From Chrysemys picta bellii (taxonomy: Eukaryota; Chordata; Testudines; Emydidae), in the NCBI RefSeq assembly GCF_011386835.1, contig NC_088797.1, positions 37,385,583-37,449,582 on the forward strand: a DNA stretch of 64,000 bases, given 5' to 3'. A program made the position numbers and the translations under genes. Shown here in pieces: positions 49,458 to 62,813 of this stretch. The notes below the pieces were generated by a model. The model saw only the letters and a program-made list of their open reading frames with translations, was not told where the DNA came from and made no database searches. The first letter of the stretch is position 1. Every line of letters starts with the position of its first letter.

Positions 49458-52400
49458 TAATAAAAGCTGCCTTAACATTCTGACTTGAACATTGTAAAGT
49501 AATTCAGGCTTCAAATTTTACATACAACGGTAGCTATAAAATCAGCTTCTGTCAACAGTTACCACTCACTGGTTTCCGTAAGATCTTAAAATTTCTCTAT
49601 ACTCTGGATAGGAGATAATCATGGTCTATGTTGATAAATGTGCTTCCTGTGCTGGGGGTGGGGTTAAGTTCTTCCATCTTCTCTTGCCTGAAAGTCCTCT
49701 GACAGTTTCCAAAATTACACTTTCAATACAATCATTTCAAACTACTGTTTCAAAAATACAGTTAGTTACTGCTTCATAGGAAGGTACCAACAAAGTCTTT
49801 TGTGGATTACAATTCTATCAGAGGGGAGATTTTGGTGGCTCCAGCCCTGCTGGGGCATAATGTAGATAATCTTTGAGTAACCCATTCTATTAGCTCAGTG
49901 TGATATTTGCTTGATCATTATTCAAGACCTGGTTAGAGCTGGCTGGGAATTGGAATTTGTCCCACAAAAAATTAGTTTTCTTCCCAAATTGTGATGAAAA
50001 GCCAAAAAACTTGAATTTTTTCACATAACTGAAATTCTGCAAAATTTAGTCTAGGGAAACGATCAAATGTTCCCACTGCAAGAACCTTTTGGCATTTTCT
50101 AAACAAAATATGCTCCCTGGGATATCTGCCTCTGCGGCATCCCAGCTGGTGGTGGGCTGCAGGGGAGCCAGGCAGGCAGGAAACCAGGCAGGCAAGCTGG
50201 CCTGCCTGCCTGCCTCGTGTCCATGGAAAGCGTTGATAGAATCAACATGTTCCTGCAGAACATTTCTATTCTGTCAAATCAGCGTATTCTGACAGAAAGC
50301 TGTTTCCTTTAAGAATTTTTGACCAGCTCTAGTCATTGTAATCTAGTGAACTGATATTAGTCACATTGCTTAATGAGCTACTGGAAGGTGATCAGGTATT
50401 GCATGGCATAAGAACCTACATACTAGTTAGAAACTTAAGCTTTATCATACAGAAGTCTATGCATAGTCTCAGACATCTGAAGGCTTGCATTTGTAGGAAT
50501 CTGGGTAAAGGTGTTCATTGTATACTTACATGACAAATCCTTTGTGACATAAGACTTTTTTTGAATTTAAGGAGAATCATTCAACTGGTAAATTCAAGTA
50601 AGAGTAACATTAATAAACTAACATCACTACTTGCTCAGAAGCTATTTCATAAACAGTAAATGATTCCAGAATAGCAAAAAACCACAAAGCAGTTGTTTGG
50701 TGTGACGCCTTGTATGAAAAGGGGTCATCTTGATGTAATCCCCAAATAGGGGTGTATGAAAGAACTATTGATAGGATTTTTCTCCTGTAATAAGGCTTTT
50801 TTCTCTATCACAAGGAGCTGTATTTTAATCGCATTGTTGCTACCACTCTTTGCTTTTAAAAAGTTAGAATAAAAAATTGTAAGTTTTTAATACTGCTGTA
50901 AAATACCATGCATCCTCAGTCTATTCTAGTTAATAGCAGAGGAGAGTACAGATTATGTTCTCACAATTTCCCCTCTGCTGATGGTATGTTGTATGTGTTA
51001 GAGGAATCTTTCAGGCAATTGTTTTGCACCAATGCAGCCTGAGTTGTAAATCTGACAACGAGATTCAATCAACACAACAGATTTCCTGATGGAAATAAAT
51101 GTCTAAAGGGCATAGATTTAATTATGTAAAATGTACCATTTGCATACAGCTGAGATTACATGTTCAGGGAACAATTGAGTTATTTTAATAAATTATATAA
51201 ATACCTTTTAAAAAAAGATTCACTCATTGATGTGTTCTCTCTATTTAATTTTTTTTTTAAAGAAATGACAGCAGAGTACGCTTGTACAAGAAAACAGTTC
51301 AATAAGAAACTGAGTGATTTTGGATTAATTCAGGTAATCAGGAAACTGAAAACCTATGTTAGATTCTCTCAGCCTGTGGTTTTCATGATTTGCTTATTAA
51401 GGGGTGGGAGAAGGATTTTGTTGCAGCTACTGGTTTAAAAAAATTATTGCTGGATTACCAGATGCTTGGTATTCAATCTGCATAAATTTAATCTAGATGC
51501 TTGTGTGCTGATGTTTTGAATTTATAGAAGTATAAATGTATCAAACTTAAAACTTTTTAAAGTTTTTCATACAAATACAATTGCTATTAAGTATTCTAAA
51601 TAGCATTTAATACTTAATGATTTAATACATATACAAGCTTCACTTAGTTATGCACTAAATTTTATTATGATTGCTGACCTGACTATAACAACTCTACATC
51701 TACATGTATGCATGGTAAATGTTTGTTTGCTATTTGGCAGGAGAAGTTTACCCTTATGGCTGTGAAAGCATATGTAATGGAGAGCATGGCTTATCTCACT
51801 GCAGGAATGATGGACAGGCCAGGAGTGCCAGATTGTTCAATTGAGGCAGCTATGGTTAAGGTAATCCATTTTATTGCAAAAGACCAGGCATAAAACATTA
51901 GAATAACATTTAAACTAAAACCTCTATCTCTGATAGTTTGTACTTGTAGCCTCGTATCCAAGACATTCGGACACCTCAGTGGTGGGTGTGATACAAGAAC
52001 CTGCTAAAGAGCACGGTTTGTTTTCACTCTCTCCCTCACTCCATTTTGGTGGCCCTTCAGGGCCTGATGATGATAATAATAATTAATAAGTAATGGAGAT
52101 ATCCCATCTCCTAGAACTGGAAGGGACCTTGAAAAGTCAGAGTCCAGCCCCCTGCCTTCACTAGCAGGACCAAGTACTGATTTTTGCCCCAGATCCCCAA
52201 GTGGCCCCCTCAAGGATTGAACTCTCAACCCTGGGTTTAGCAGGCCAATGCTCAAACCACTGAGTTATCCCTCCCCCCCAGATCTAGGCTCTTGTCTTCA
52301 TATGAAACACACTCATACAGGTAGCTTAAGTACTTTAATCCCCCCAGAATTTCTAGAAGCAGCTGCATTTTGACATCACCACATACAAATCTTGGCTACG

Positions 52401-55400
52401 CACATAGTGGAGAGAGAGCATCTGAAATTCAGTCCTCATCCGAATGTTCCAATTTCCTCAGCTCCTCTCAAATTTGACTTTACACAGGGTGGGCTAGAGC
52501 TGTTTTCACTGTCAGATTGATGCAAGATTGAAGTGTTGCTAGTAGGCAAGGGGAATTGTTCTGAGGATCCTGCTTGTGCATGCCCAGTATTTAGGGAGTA
52601 GGGGTGCAAATAGAGAGACAGCAGGTGTGAAATTTGGGGATGACTTTGGATTCCTCTCCAATTGAGAGGCCCGCATTGTGACAATGGTCCAAGACAACAG
52701 TATCCAGGTGTTTCTCCAGCCATGGACCTCCTCACCTGGTTAAAATGTAACTGGTAAAGACCCACTGTCCTGGCTTTCCTTGAAATTGACTCAGAAGCTG
52801 GAAAACTTGCAGAATGCAGCTGCTCCCTTGCTCCTTAGGCTAGGGGTGAGGGAGGGAGTCAGGCCTGCCCTCTGTATTGGCTGCCAATATGGAAAAGGAT
52901 ACAATTCAGGGCTTTGCTATTGATATCTCTCCAGCATTTCATAAATTAGTTTTCAGAATGTTGCTGACTGGCAAAGCGTTCTTGAGAACTGAAGGTTTTC
53001 CACTACCTAGAAGGTGAACCTATGTTACTACATGCTCAGTCCAAAGTAACTTGCTTCCTGGCCATCTGAATTTGGGAAGATTTAAACTGTTGAGTGGCCT
53101 GCTCCATTCTCTCCCAGTTCATGGGATCTGAATCCCCAGGGAGTTCCCAGTTGAGTTTCCATGTGACCTAGGGGAAAGGAGGAGCCAGGGTGCCACAAAG
53201 TCAGTCCTCTTTTTAAAAGGATGAAAGACTAAATTTGAGATTTTGGGCAGTAGACTACTGAGAGATTTTTGGATGGAAGGTGCTATGGAAATGTTAAGTA
53301 TGTTTATCTTTCTACAGTCTTGATAAAAGTAGCTATCTTCTTAAGGCAGCATCAATCCTCTAGCATGGATTAATCTTTAAAGCAGGCTGAAAGTAATTCT
53401 GTTGGCTTGTGTTCAACCATCCTAATAGAATTACCATGTTGCTTTTGTGAGATGGAGTTTGGAGTGGCTGTTCAGTTAGAACATTAATTTTTATGGACCA
53501 GTGCACTTCCCATGTACCATAACCAGTGCAATCGGAGACAACTTTAAATTGTCTAGGATGAAAGCAACTGCAAGAGCCATATTTTGAAAGTTGTTTATAT
53601 AAACAATTTATCCCAATTCATTCTTAGCCTTCTCCCTCTTTTTGCCTTAAGATAAAAGAATAAATCAATCTAGTTTCTATTTAAAGTTGGCATCTACTTT
53701 AATAATCTAGTAATAAAAGTTACTGTGCTTTTGGCAGGTATTTAGTTCTGAAGGTGCTTGGATTTGTGTAAGTGAAGCTTTACAAGTTCTTGGAGGCCTT
53801 GGCTATATGAAAGAATACCCTTATGAACGTTATCTCCGGGACAGCAGGATCCTTTTGATTTTTGAGGCAAGTATGAATACACTTGTGTCTTTCTGTAATT
53901 CAGAACTACTTCACCTTCCAAGTATTCTTGGCATAAATTTGAAACTAAATGAAACAAGTTCTATATAGCATTCTTTCAGAATGGACAATGAATCCTGTTA
54001 ATGGCCTTCATTTGAAGTTGCAAATTTTCTGCTGTATCAGTTGGAATAATGTTGGAATTATCTGGTGTGCCATGGAGAAGAGAGTATTCCTTCTGTAAAG
54101 ACTGTAGGACATGCAGGGTCTAGAGAATAGATTGCTCCTTTTTGGGCACACAGTTTGAATGCCCAGTGGAACTGGCATCTGTCTGTCCCTAAAGAGTGAG
54201 TGGCATGTGTGGTGTTTGGGTTTTTTTTTGGGGGGGGGGGAGGAATAGGGATTCTGACTGACATAATTGCCTCCTCTTTAAATATTTAGTAACTGACCAT
54301 TTTGACCAAAATATTAGTAGCTATACTAAATATGGTATCAGGAGAAAACATAGTGAAAGGAAAAAAAACAGTCCCAATTCAGCATTTTTATATCCAAAGG
54401 ATTCTGACTTAGAATAAAAAAAATCCATTTGTTACTTTATGCTTTTTAGCTAAAACTTGTAACCAGCTTACGCCAAGTAAATATGCTTCACTGCATGTTA
54501 GTTGTTTAAATAAAAGGTTAATTGGGGTGAAGTTGTCTTAGTAGCAAGAGAATTTTCAAACTAACTTCCCTCCATTCTTATTCTTTGTGATGAATCAATG
54601 CTAACAGATGGGTCAGACAAAATGTTCAGGTGTTTCAGAATGCATGAACGTTAGTTTCTAATTTGGAATTGCTTTCTCTAATGGAATTGTTTGACTCAAA
54701 TAGAAGTTTGTTCAAAGATATTTTGTGGTGTAGCTTGCTTTGTTGAAGCATAAGCATAGGTAAACTTAGCTTATCTTGTAAAGATTCTTCCTCACCTGCT
54801 GCTTTAAAAAAAAAAAAAAAAAACTGAGTAAGATTCATCGGAGACCACCAAGCCTATGACAGTCCCAGAGTACTGATTTTTTTTTTTTTTTTAAAACAAA
54901 TCTTGTTGATTGCAAAATACATTCTTCCTTGTTTCATAGCTGGATCATCAGTAATCATTCCTCTAGTTTGTGTTTGACTCAGGTTTTCAGTATAGATTCC
55001 CCCCCACCCCACCCCTTCACCCCCCGAAGAACCATTACAAATAGAGGGCAATTCTCACTTTTAATTTTAACAGGACATCAAAAGTTCTGTGCCACAAATG
55101 AAAATGTCCTATAATTGGCAGGCCACTGGCATTCACCTAGCTCTACCACACCTATGTCTGATTTTTATTTTGCTGCATTAACTAAATCAGTGAGCTCCAC
55201 AACTGATTAGTGAGTGATAGGATAGATCGGGGGTTCAGGTGTCGGGTTACTCTGGATGCTGTCTGGGGAAGAATATTTTGGATGATAGTTGAGGGAGTTG
55301 GGCTGATGTTGTCTAGCTATGGGAGCCTGGGCCACTATTGAGTCCCCTCATGTTCTGCCCTTGCTGCCACCTACTCCTCCCAGCTGTTCCTTTCTCATTT

Positions 55401-58400
55401 GACTCCAGTGCTGGAAGCAGCAGTTGGAAAAACAAACAGGTTGCCTGCAAAATAGGCACCACAGTGGCTCTTGGTGGTAAAAGCAGCAACTACAGACTGA
55501 GTTGATGCTTGGCAGCCCTGTGGCATTGCCATTTTACATACTGTCATTCTTAGGACGTGGAGTTAAAGGAATGTGCTTAGATTTGGTTTAAACAGGTTTT
55601 GCTAATCAGCCTAGGTGACCCCAAACAAGATTGAATAAACTTTTGAAATATATTTCTAACTGTGTATTCCATCCAGATTCTCCAGTCAAGCGTCGGTAGG
55701 ATCTTAAAACCTTCCATCTTCATTAGAAGGCTTTCAGTAACTCATTCTTTGATACCAGCTACTGTAGTTTGCCTCTGAAATACAGTAAATGTTGTTTGAA
55801 TCACCTCTTTAAAATGCTGTAAATTGTTTGCTCTGAAGAATGGTATTTAACACCAAGTATATAACAAAATCAATTAACTTCCCATGTACGCAGTCTATGT
55901 ATTTAATTGTTTTGGCTAGTTTATTTTAAAATGAACAGCTGGCAAAAGAAGATTTCATTGTTAGAGTGACGCCTGCTAATACTGCAGTAGTTTGTCAGCA
56001 TTTCTGTTACCTTCACACTTCTGAAGGGATTGTAGTTAAGCAATTTAAAGCTTCTTATTGGGCATACACTTTGCATATGAGGTAAAAGCACACCTGCTAG
56101 TGCTTTCTTTCACTCCCCAACCCTCCTCCCCTTCTGCTTTCAAAAGTGTTAATATAACACTAATTTGTCTGCTTTAGATATAAGCTGTGGTCAAAACCTA
56201 TTTAAATTCTTGGCATTTAGGGGGGTTTTATGTATGCACAACTTATAGGAAATATGGCTGTCTTTTTGAAGCAAAATTTACAAAAGTCTTAATGATTAAA
56301 CAGGAATAAATGGTTCACCTCTTTTCCCAAATAACAAGTGTAGGCAAAGAACTCTAGCAACAATAACTTCCTTCTTTCTTTCGTAGTCATAAGCATCATC
56401 GGTATTACATAAAATCCTATTGACTTAATCAGCACTCAGCATAATAAAATGGACTCTGTCCTCCTGGTTTCATTCACATTTTAAAAGGTCCGTAAAGACG
56501 GGAAGAACAGTTTCAGTGGCAAACTTGGGGATTTTGCAGAGGCAGGGTACTATGCACAGAGAGAAGGCTTCGGTTTACTAGAATTTTGCTGACACTTAAT
56601 ACACAATCTTAAAATCTTGGCAAATGGCTGCCAGAAATACACAGAATAAGAATACAATGATAGCTGTAACAGGGATCCAGTGGCTTCTAATCAGAAAGTG
56701 AACGTCTCTGCTTTCTGCCAGTTGGATGAAACACAATTCTCTACCATATTGGCTTTCCTCTGTCAAAAATTCAAAAGGACAAAAAAAAATTCAGTCTTAG
56801 TTTGTGGGAAAATGGGTATTGTAGCTAAATAGGGCTTAAAGAACAACAACTATATATAAGTAAATTTCTGTGTGTAAGATAATAGGTCATTAGTTTGAAT
56901 GAATTACCCAATACCCATTTTCCTATTAGCCAAGAGTAGATTATGTATGGTGAGGGTTGAGTAAAGTGTGATGAGACTTATTTCATGCTGCCAAAAAAAT
57001 TTATTCCTAAAGATGTTCATAATGCTTTACTCAGGCTTTAACTCTGAGTCTTTCCTCCTAAATTATTCTTTTCCTAATTTGAAGCTGTGATTACTTTGCA
57101 TAAAAGTAGCTGCTTGACAAGTTTTAAAGATACTTGTGTTTGTCTCTGACAAAAAGAATGTAAACTTTTTGCGATGTATCTCATTGTGGGGGTTAGAGCA
57201 AGCACTATCAGACAAGGAAGTATGTTTCTACTGCAGGCAAGGACAGAATGCTTAGGTTTATTTCAGCATTATTATTCCCTTGCATCTTCTTTCAAGGAAA
57301 AATCCTAATGTGTTGTGGCAGCGATAACAGACAGCTCTCCAAATCAGCATTAGCAGCTTCAAGCTTTGAGGCCTGGCTAGAAAAAAAAAACAATTTTTCC
57401 AATTTGAATGTGATGTGCAAATACATTTAGTGCAGGATATGTTGATTTCGGTTTGAAATTAGTTTCTAAAAATGTAACTGTGGAAAAGGAAAGTGGATTT
57501 AAATTAAAATGGACTTCTAGAGTATTCAAATAAAAATAAATCTGTGGGAGCAAAGTGCTGTTGATTTTTTGGAGTGCACTAGCTTTTATATTGTAGACCA
57601 AATATGCCTGATGTTTAGTGGTATTGTTGGCCTTTCCTTTTATTTAGAGAAGTGAAATCTGCAGTGTTTACTTCTCTAAGTAAGGAGGAGGACCAAAGCA
57701 GTCACTGAGCACCAGACATACTTTGGATGTGTTGAACAATTGGTTTTGAATCTCATCTAGACTAAAAATAGCTAAAAGCTTCAAGGAAAAAGAGGCTCCA
57801 AAATTCATTAATGTCATTTAAAAGATAAAGTAAAATAATCCTGAAAGCGGAAAAGTATCCATCTAATCTGGGGCAGTAAGGTAAATATTGTGGATTGCTT
57901 GTGGCGACTTATAAACTAGAACTGCATGAAATGTGTAACTTAAAAAATGCAAAAGATATGTGAATAAGTAGGTATGTTAGCTAAAGAACTTGTGTTCAAA
58001 ATTATAACTCTAATTCCCATGTTTTAATTCATTCTTTATTGATTCTTTTGCAGTATTTTGTCTGCCAGCAATAGTGAGGCAGTTCTTTGTCTTGGATAGA
58101 CCACCAAAGAGGGGTTCATTCTAAAATGAATTTGAATTCTTAAAAGTAATGTAGAAAAAACCTCACACCATACATTTAAACATTAAGAACTCTTTATTTA
58201 AAAATTATGATGTAAGAAAATATGCACATGGTATAACTAGGTTTATGAAATACTGGACGTAATGGGCACCTAGTATTGACTAAGTGTGTATCTTGTCTCT
58301 TAACAGGGAACAAATGAAATTCTGCGAATGTATATTGCTTTGACGGGTATGCAGTATGCAGGCAAAATCTTAACTGGAAAAATTAAGTATGTTCTTACTA

Positions 58401-61400
58401 CTTGCTAGTAACATTCACTTATCTCAAATAAGTTAACCAAAATTGATACTCAGTACATTATCCATTTAACAGTAGATTAGAGCAGAGAGATTGCAAGCAA
58501 AAATTAGAGTATTTTGAGACCTATACAAAAAAAGTCATTTCAGCTCTTGATGCTTGTTTAGACAACTTTTTTGTATGTTTCTGAATTTTAGGCCACTCTG
58601 TTTTATTTTAGAACTTAAAACACTGACCTAAATCTCTACATGTTTTACTAGTCTTCATGGGTGGACTAGAGCAGCGGTCTCCAAACTTTTTTGATCGCGT
58701 ACCCAATCAGTAAAAAATTTTTGAGCACGCAACCCCTGCTCCTGGCCGAACTGTCAAAGCAGAAAAAAAGCTACTCAGTCTCCCGGCCGAACTGCTGAGG
58801 AAGGGGGGGAAAGCCGCTCGGACTCCCGGCCGAACTGCTGGGGGGGCGGGGGGGAAGTAGTGTTCCTCCTGCACCCTGAAGGATCCTCTTGCGCACCCCA
58901 CTTTGGAGACCACTGGACTAAAGTAAATCTGTTTTGTAGTATCTTTAATCATCCAGCTAGTAATGTAACTTTTTTGTCCAGAAATTCATTAATGGTTATT
59001 CTTACATACTTAGCCATGCTGGGTAGACTTGTTCTAGGACAGCTGTGGGATCCTCAACTCAGTGATAACAGAGCCTGGGTTTCTAGATTTTTATAGGGAA
59101 AAGGCTCTAGCCTACTTAAAGAATATACTAGCTTTGTCTAATTTAGTCCTGGCATCTTTGATAAGATAACTGCATTATGCTTCACAACATGCTGTATATT
59201 TTGAACACTCTAATACCACTGCTGGCCAGACTACACAGTAAGGTAAAGACTTAATAAGGAGGTAAACCACAAAAGTTTTGGTAACCTTCCAGTATTTTCT
59301 ATGGCTATTACAATAGTTTGAGACCTCCCTCTGTCCTGTAGCCCACAAACCATCTCCACCATCTTGCTCCTCATTACCTTTATTTCACTATTTGTCTGTT
59401 GTGATGCAGTAGCGCCAACAATACGTTTGGCGCTTCCCAAACATAGAACAACGCTGGGCGTGACTCCAGTGGGCATTTTTGCACCAGCGTAACTACACCA
59501 CTAACTGCTCCAGTGCAAAACCCCAGGATAGAGACCCCATACTAGTGTAAAATGTGCCTTGCACTGGTGCAGTTTTTCAGTTTAAGTAGCAGAATAAGCT
59601 GCACTGGTGCATATTGTTGAACTAATGTAAAAACTGTATTTGGTACCAAAACCAAAAAGATCCAGGATAGACGTGCCCACTGTCTGCTCCAGAGATCTTA
59701 CAATCGGAGAAAATCTGCTCTCCCACCTTTCTCTTGGTGGTAGATGGGGGAAGGGAGGCAAGAAGCAGCGCAGGATAGAGAAATTCGAATTACAGCTGCT
59801 GCTTCTGAGATAGAGGGAGCATTTGTGCTCCTATTTCTCCCTTCTACTTTTACCCCGCTCATGGGACCTTAGTCATTTGGGTGCTTCTGAAAATTGTATC
59901 CAGCATCCCCATATTCTGTTGCAAGCATCTTCGGGGGTCTTCGGTTTGCTGGGTTTTCCCTAAATGACACAGTTCGTGTTTGGCTATAACTCAAGGATAA
60001 ACCACAACAGCATCAAATATACACCTCTATCTCGATATAACGCTGTCCTCGGGAGCCAAAAAATCTTACCGCGTTATAGGTGAAACCGCGTTATATCGAA
60101 CTTGCTTTGATCCACTGGAGTGTGCAGCCCACTCCTCCCCCTCTCTCCCGGAGCACTGCTTTACCGTGTTATATCCGAATTTGTGTTATATCGGGTCACG
60201 TTATAGGAAGGTAGAGGTGTACAAAGATGAGGGCATGGCAGAAAGTTCACATTCAGAAAAGTAATGAAGAAGGGCTTGGGTGTTAAGATTAAGGGAAAGA
60301 ACCAGAAATTTGTTTAGTTTGCAAGAGATGGGGTTAATATGAGCCCATTAAAGGCTTTGGGTGACAGGCAAAGTCCATGCCAGACTTTAGTTTGTTCAGC
60401 ATGTGATGCGCTCTAGTATATATGTATTTATACATTTTTCTTCTTTGTACTTTGTATTGCTGATTCCTAGGACACTTCCTGTGTATAGGATGGGGGAATC
60501 GGGGGGGGGGGGGGAATGGGGGGGGGAGAGAGAGAAGAGGTACAGTCTTCAGTGTACACTGTCCTTTAATGTTTCAGGGAAATGAAGAAAGGAAATGTCA
60601 ACGTGGCATTGGAGATATTTGTGAACAAATTCCGTGACAGCATGGGCAGAAAAGTGGATTTAGGACTAGTTGGCAAAGATGGAGTGGCACATCCCAGCCT
60701 TGAGGTAAGTACTGAATGTTAATTATCGAACAAACCTATTGATGGACTAGAAAAGCCAGTGTCAACTACTTGACAGTTTTCCTTTATCTTAACTCAAGGG
60801 GAGGTGCAGGAAGCAGTGCCCTTTTATGAAATCTGGATTCTGGCTTACCCCCACGCTAACTTGGGTTCCCTCAGTTCTTTGTCACAGCCTTAGGCCCTGA
60901 TCCTGCCGAAATTTAAGTGTGGGCTTTATTTTATATAGTATAACATTGGGAGTTTATAGAAAAATGACAATGACCCTTTCAAAGGAAGGGAAGAAATTGG
61001 TGGAGAGTAGCACAAGTTTATGTCACAGTAGAAACTCTTTGCACTTCCTCATCTGGCTCCCTTTTCTTCCAAAGTGTTGCTCATTTTCCTGGCCTTAGTG
61101 GAACCCCTTTTTTCCTTTCTCTAATTTCTCTCCTTTTATTTAATAATAGATTGGTCCTAGACAGAGGTTTGTGTTGCATGCATGATAATAAGCATTGGCT
61201 TACAAATGGCTGACCTAGTGCAGTGGAGTACATGTGACTTGGTAGCTGTAGAAAGGTAAAATATAGTTTTCCCCATCTATACTTAAGAGGCAAAAATCAT
61301 AGGAAAATAGTGAAGTGATTTTACTGTGCTTGTGATACTTTGGTGCTGTAGATAATTTTCTCAGTTGTTAGTGGCACTCAGACACAGAGAACTTGCTAAC

Positions 61401-62771
61401 ATTATTCCATTCACACGGGGGACTTAGCAATTTGACGTTATCCCCAGGATAGATACTTTGTGCTCTGTGGTGCCAAAAGAGTGACTGGATATCACTTTAA
61501 AAAAATGGATTAATTTTTCTACAGCAAACTCTCTGCTGCTGGCTTCATTCTGGGAGGTGTATCAGTTATGAATCTTTTCTACAAGAAGTTCAAGCCATGC
61601 TTTTTTGTTCTCTGCACTGTGAAAACCATAAAATAGTGCTAAAAGTTACACTTGAGAGTTGCTACAAGCTAAATATGCTGTCTTCAGTATTTTCCTCCTG
61701 CTTGGTGCCAGGAGTTGAGAGAATTGATCAGTTTTGATGTAGCACCAGAAAATCATGATTCTCAGGATTAAGGTAGCCTTAGACCTAACAATTTTCCTGT
61801 AGATAACTAAATGACATTATCTCAGTATATGCAGCATTTCTTATTCCTGAGTGTTGGGAAATATAGCAAACACTGTAAATGCTGAGATGTTCTCAGGTAA
61901 AATTGGGAAGTTTTAATGTACAGCCACTGTACTGTACATGCCTCCATGGAAGAGGAAGTGAAATTAATGCCTGCAGAATGGGCTCGGAAAAACAAACTAG
62001 CATTTGCTAACAAAGGAAAAGCTTGGTATTGCTTGTCTGAGGGAAGCTGCATCCAACTATTTCTCTCAGGGAAAGAGAAATGAGATGCTTCCTAACTACA
62101 GTGCCTCTTCTCCTTTTGGAAAGTGGCAGGTTTTTTTCCCCCTAGCTAGTTGGGAATCATAGACGATTAGGGTTGGAAGAGACCTCAGGAGGTCATCTAG
62201 TCCAATCCCCTGCTCAAAGCAGGACCAACACCAACTAAATGACCCTAGCCAAGGCTTTGTCAAGCCGGGCCTTAAAAACCTCTAAAGATGGAGGTTCCAC
62301 CACCTCCCTAGGTAACCCATTCCAGTGCTTCACCACCCTCCTAGTGAAATTGTGTTTTCTAATATCCAACCTAGACCTCCCCCACTGAAACTTGAGACCA
62401 TTGCTTTGTGTTCTGTCATCTGGTACCACTGAGAACAGCCTAGCTCCATCCTCTTTGGAACCCCTCTTCAGGTAGTTGAAGGCTGCTATCAAATCCCCCC
62501 TCACTCTTCTCTTCTGCAGACTAAATAACCCCAGTTCCCCAGATTTGTGTCGCTTCACAAATCAGAAGTAAAAGATCACTTCAAAGCAGGATTCTTAGAA
62601 AAGACCAAAATTACCCAGATCTCTTATGGGTAACGTACTTCCTCATTAACTGTAATGTTTCTTTTTTCAAGTGTCCTGCAAAGTAATATTTTTAACTGGA
62701 TTGGTAACATCATAACTGAGGTGACACAGGTGGTGTGTCTAGCAAAGTCTTCCTTTATCCAAAATGCTCAT

Positions 62772-62813
<42 letters not shown>

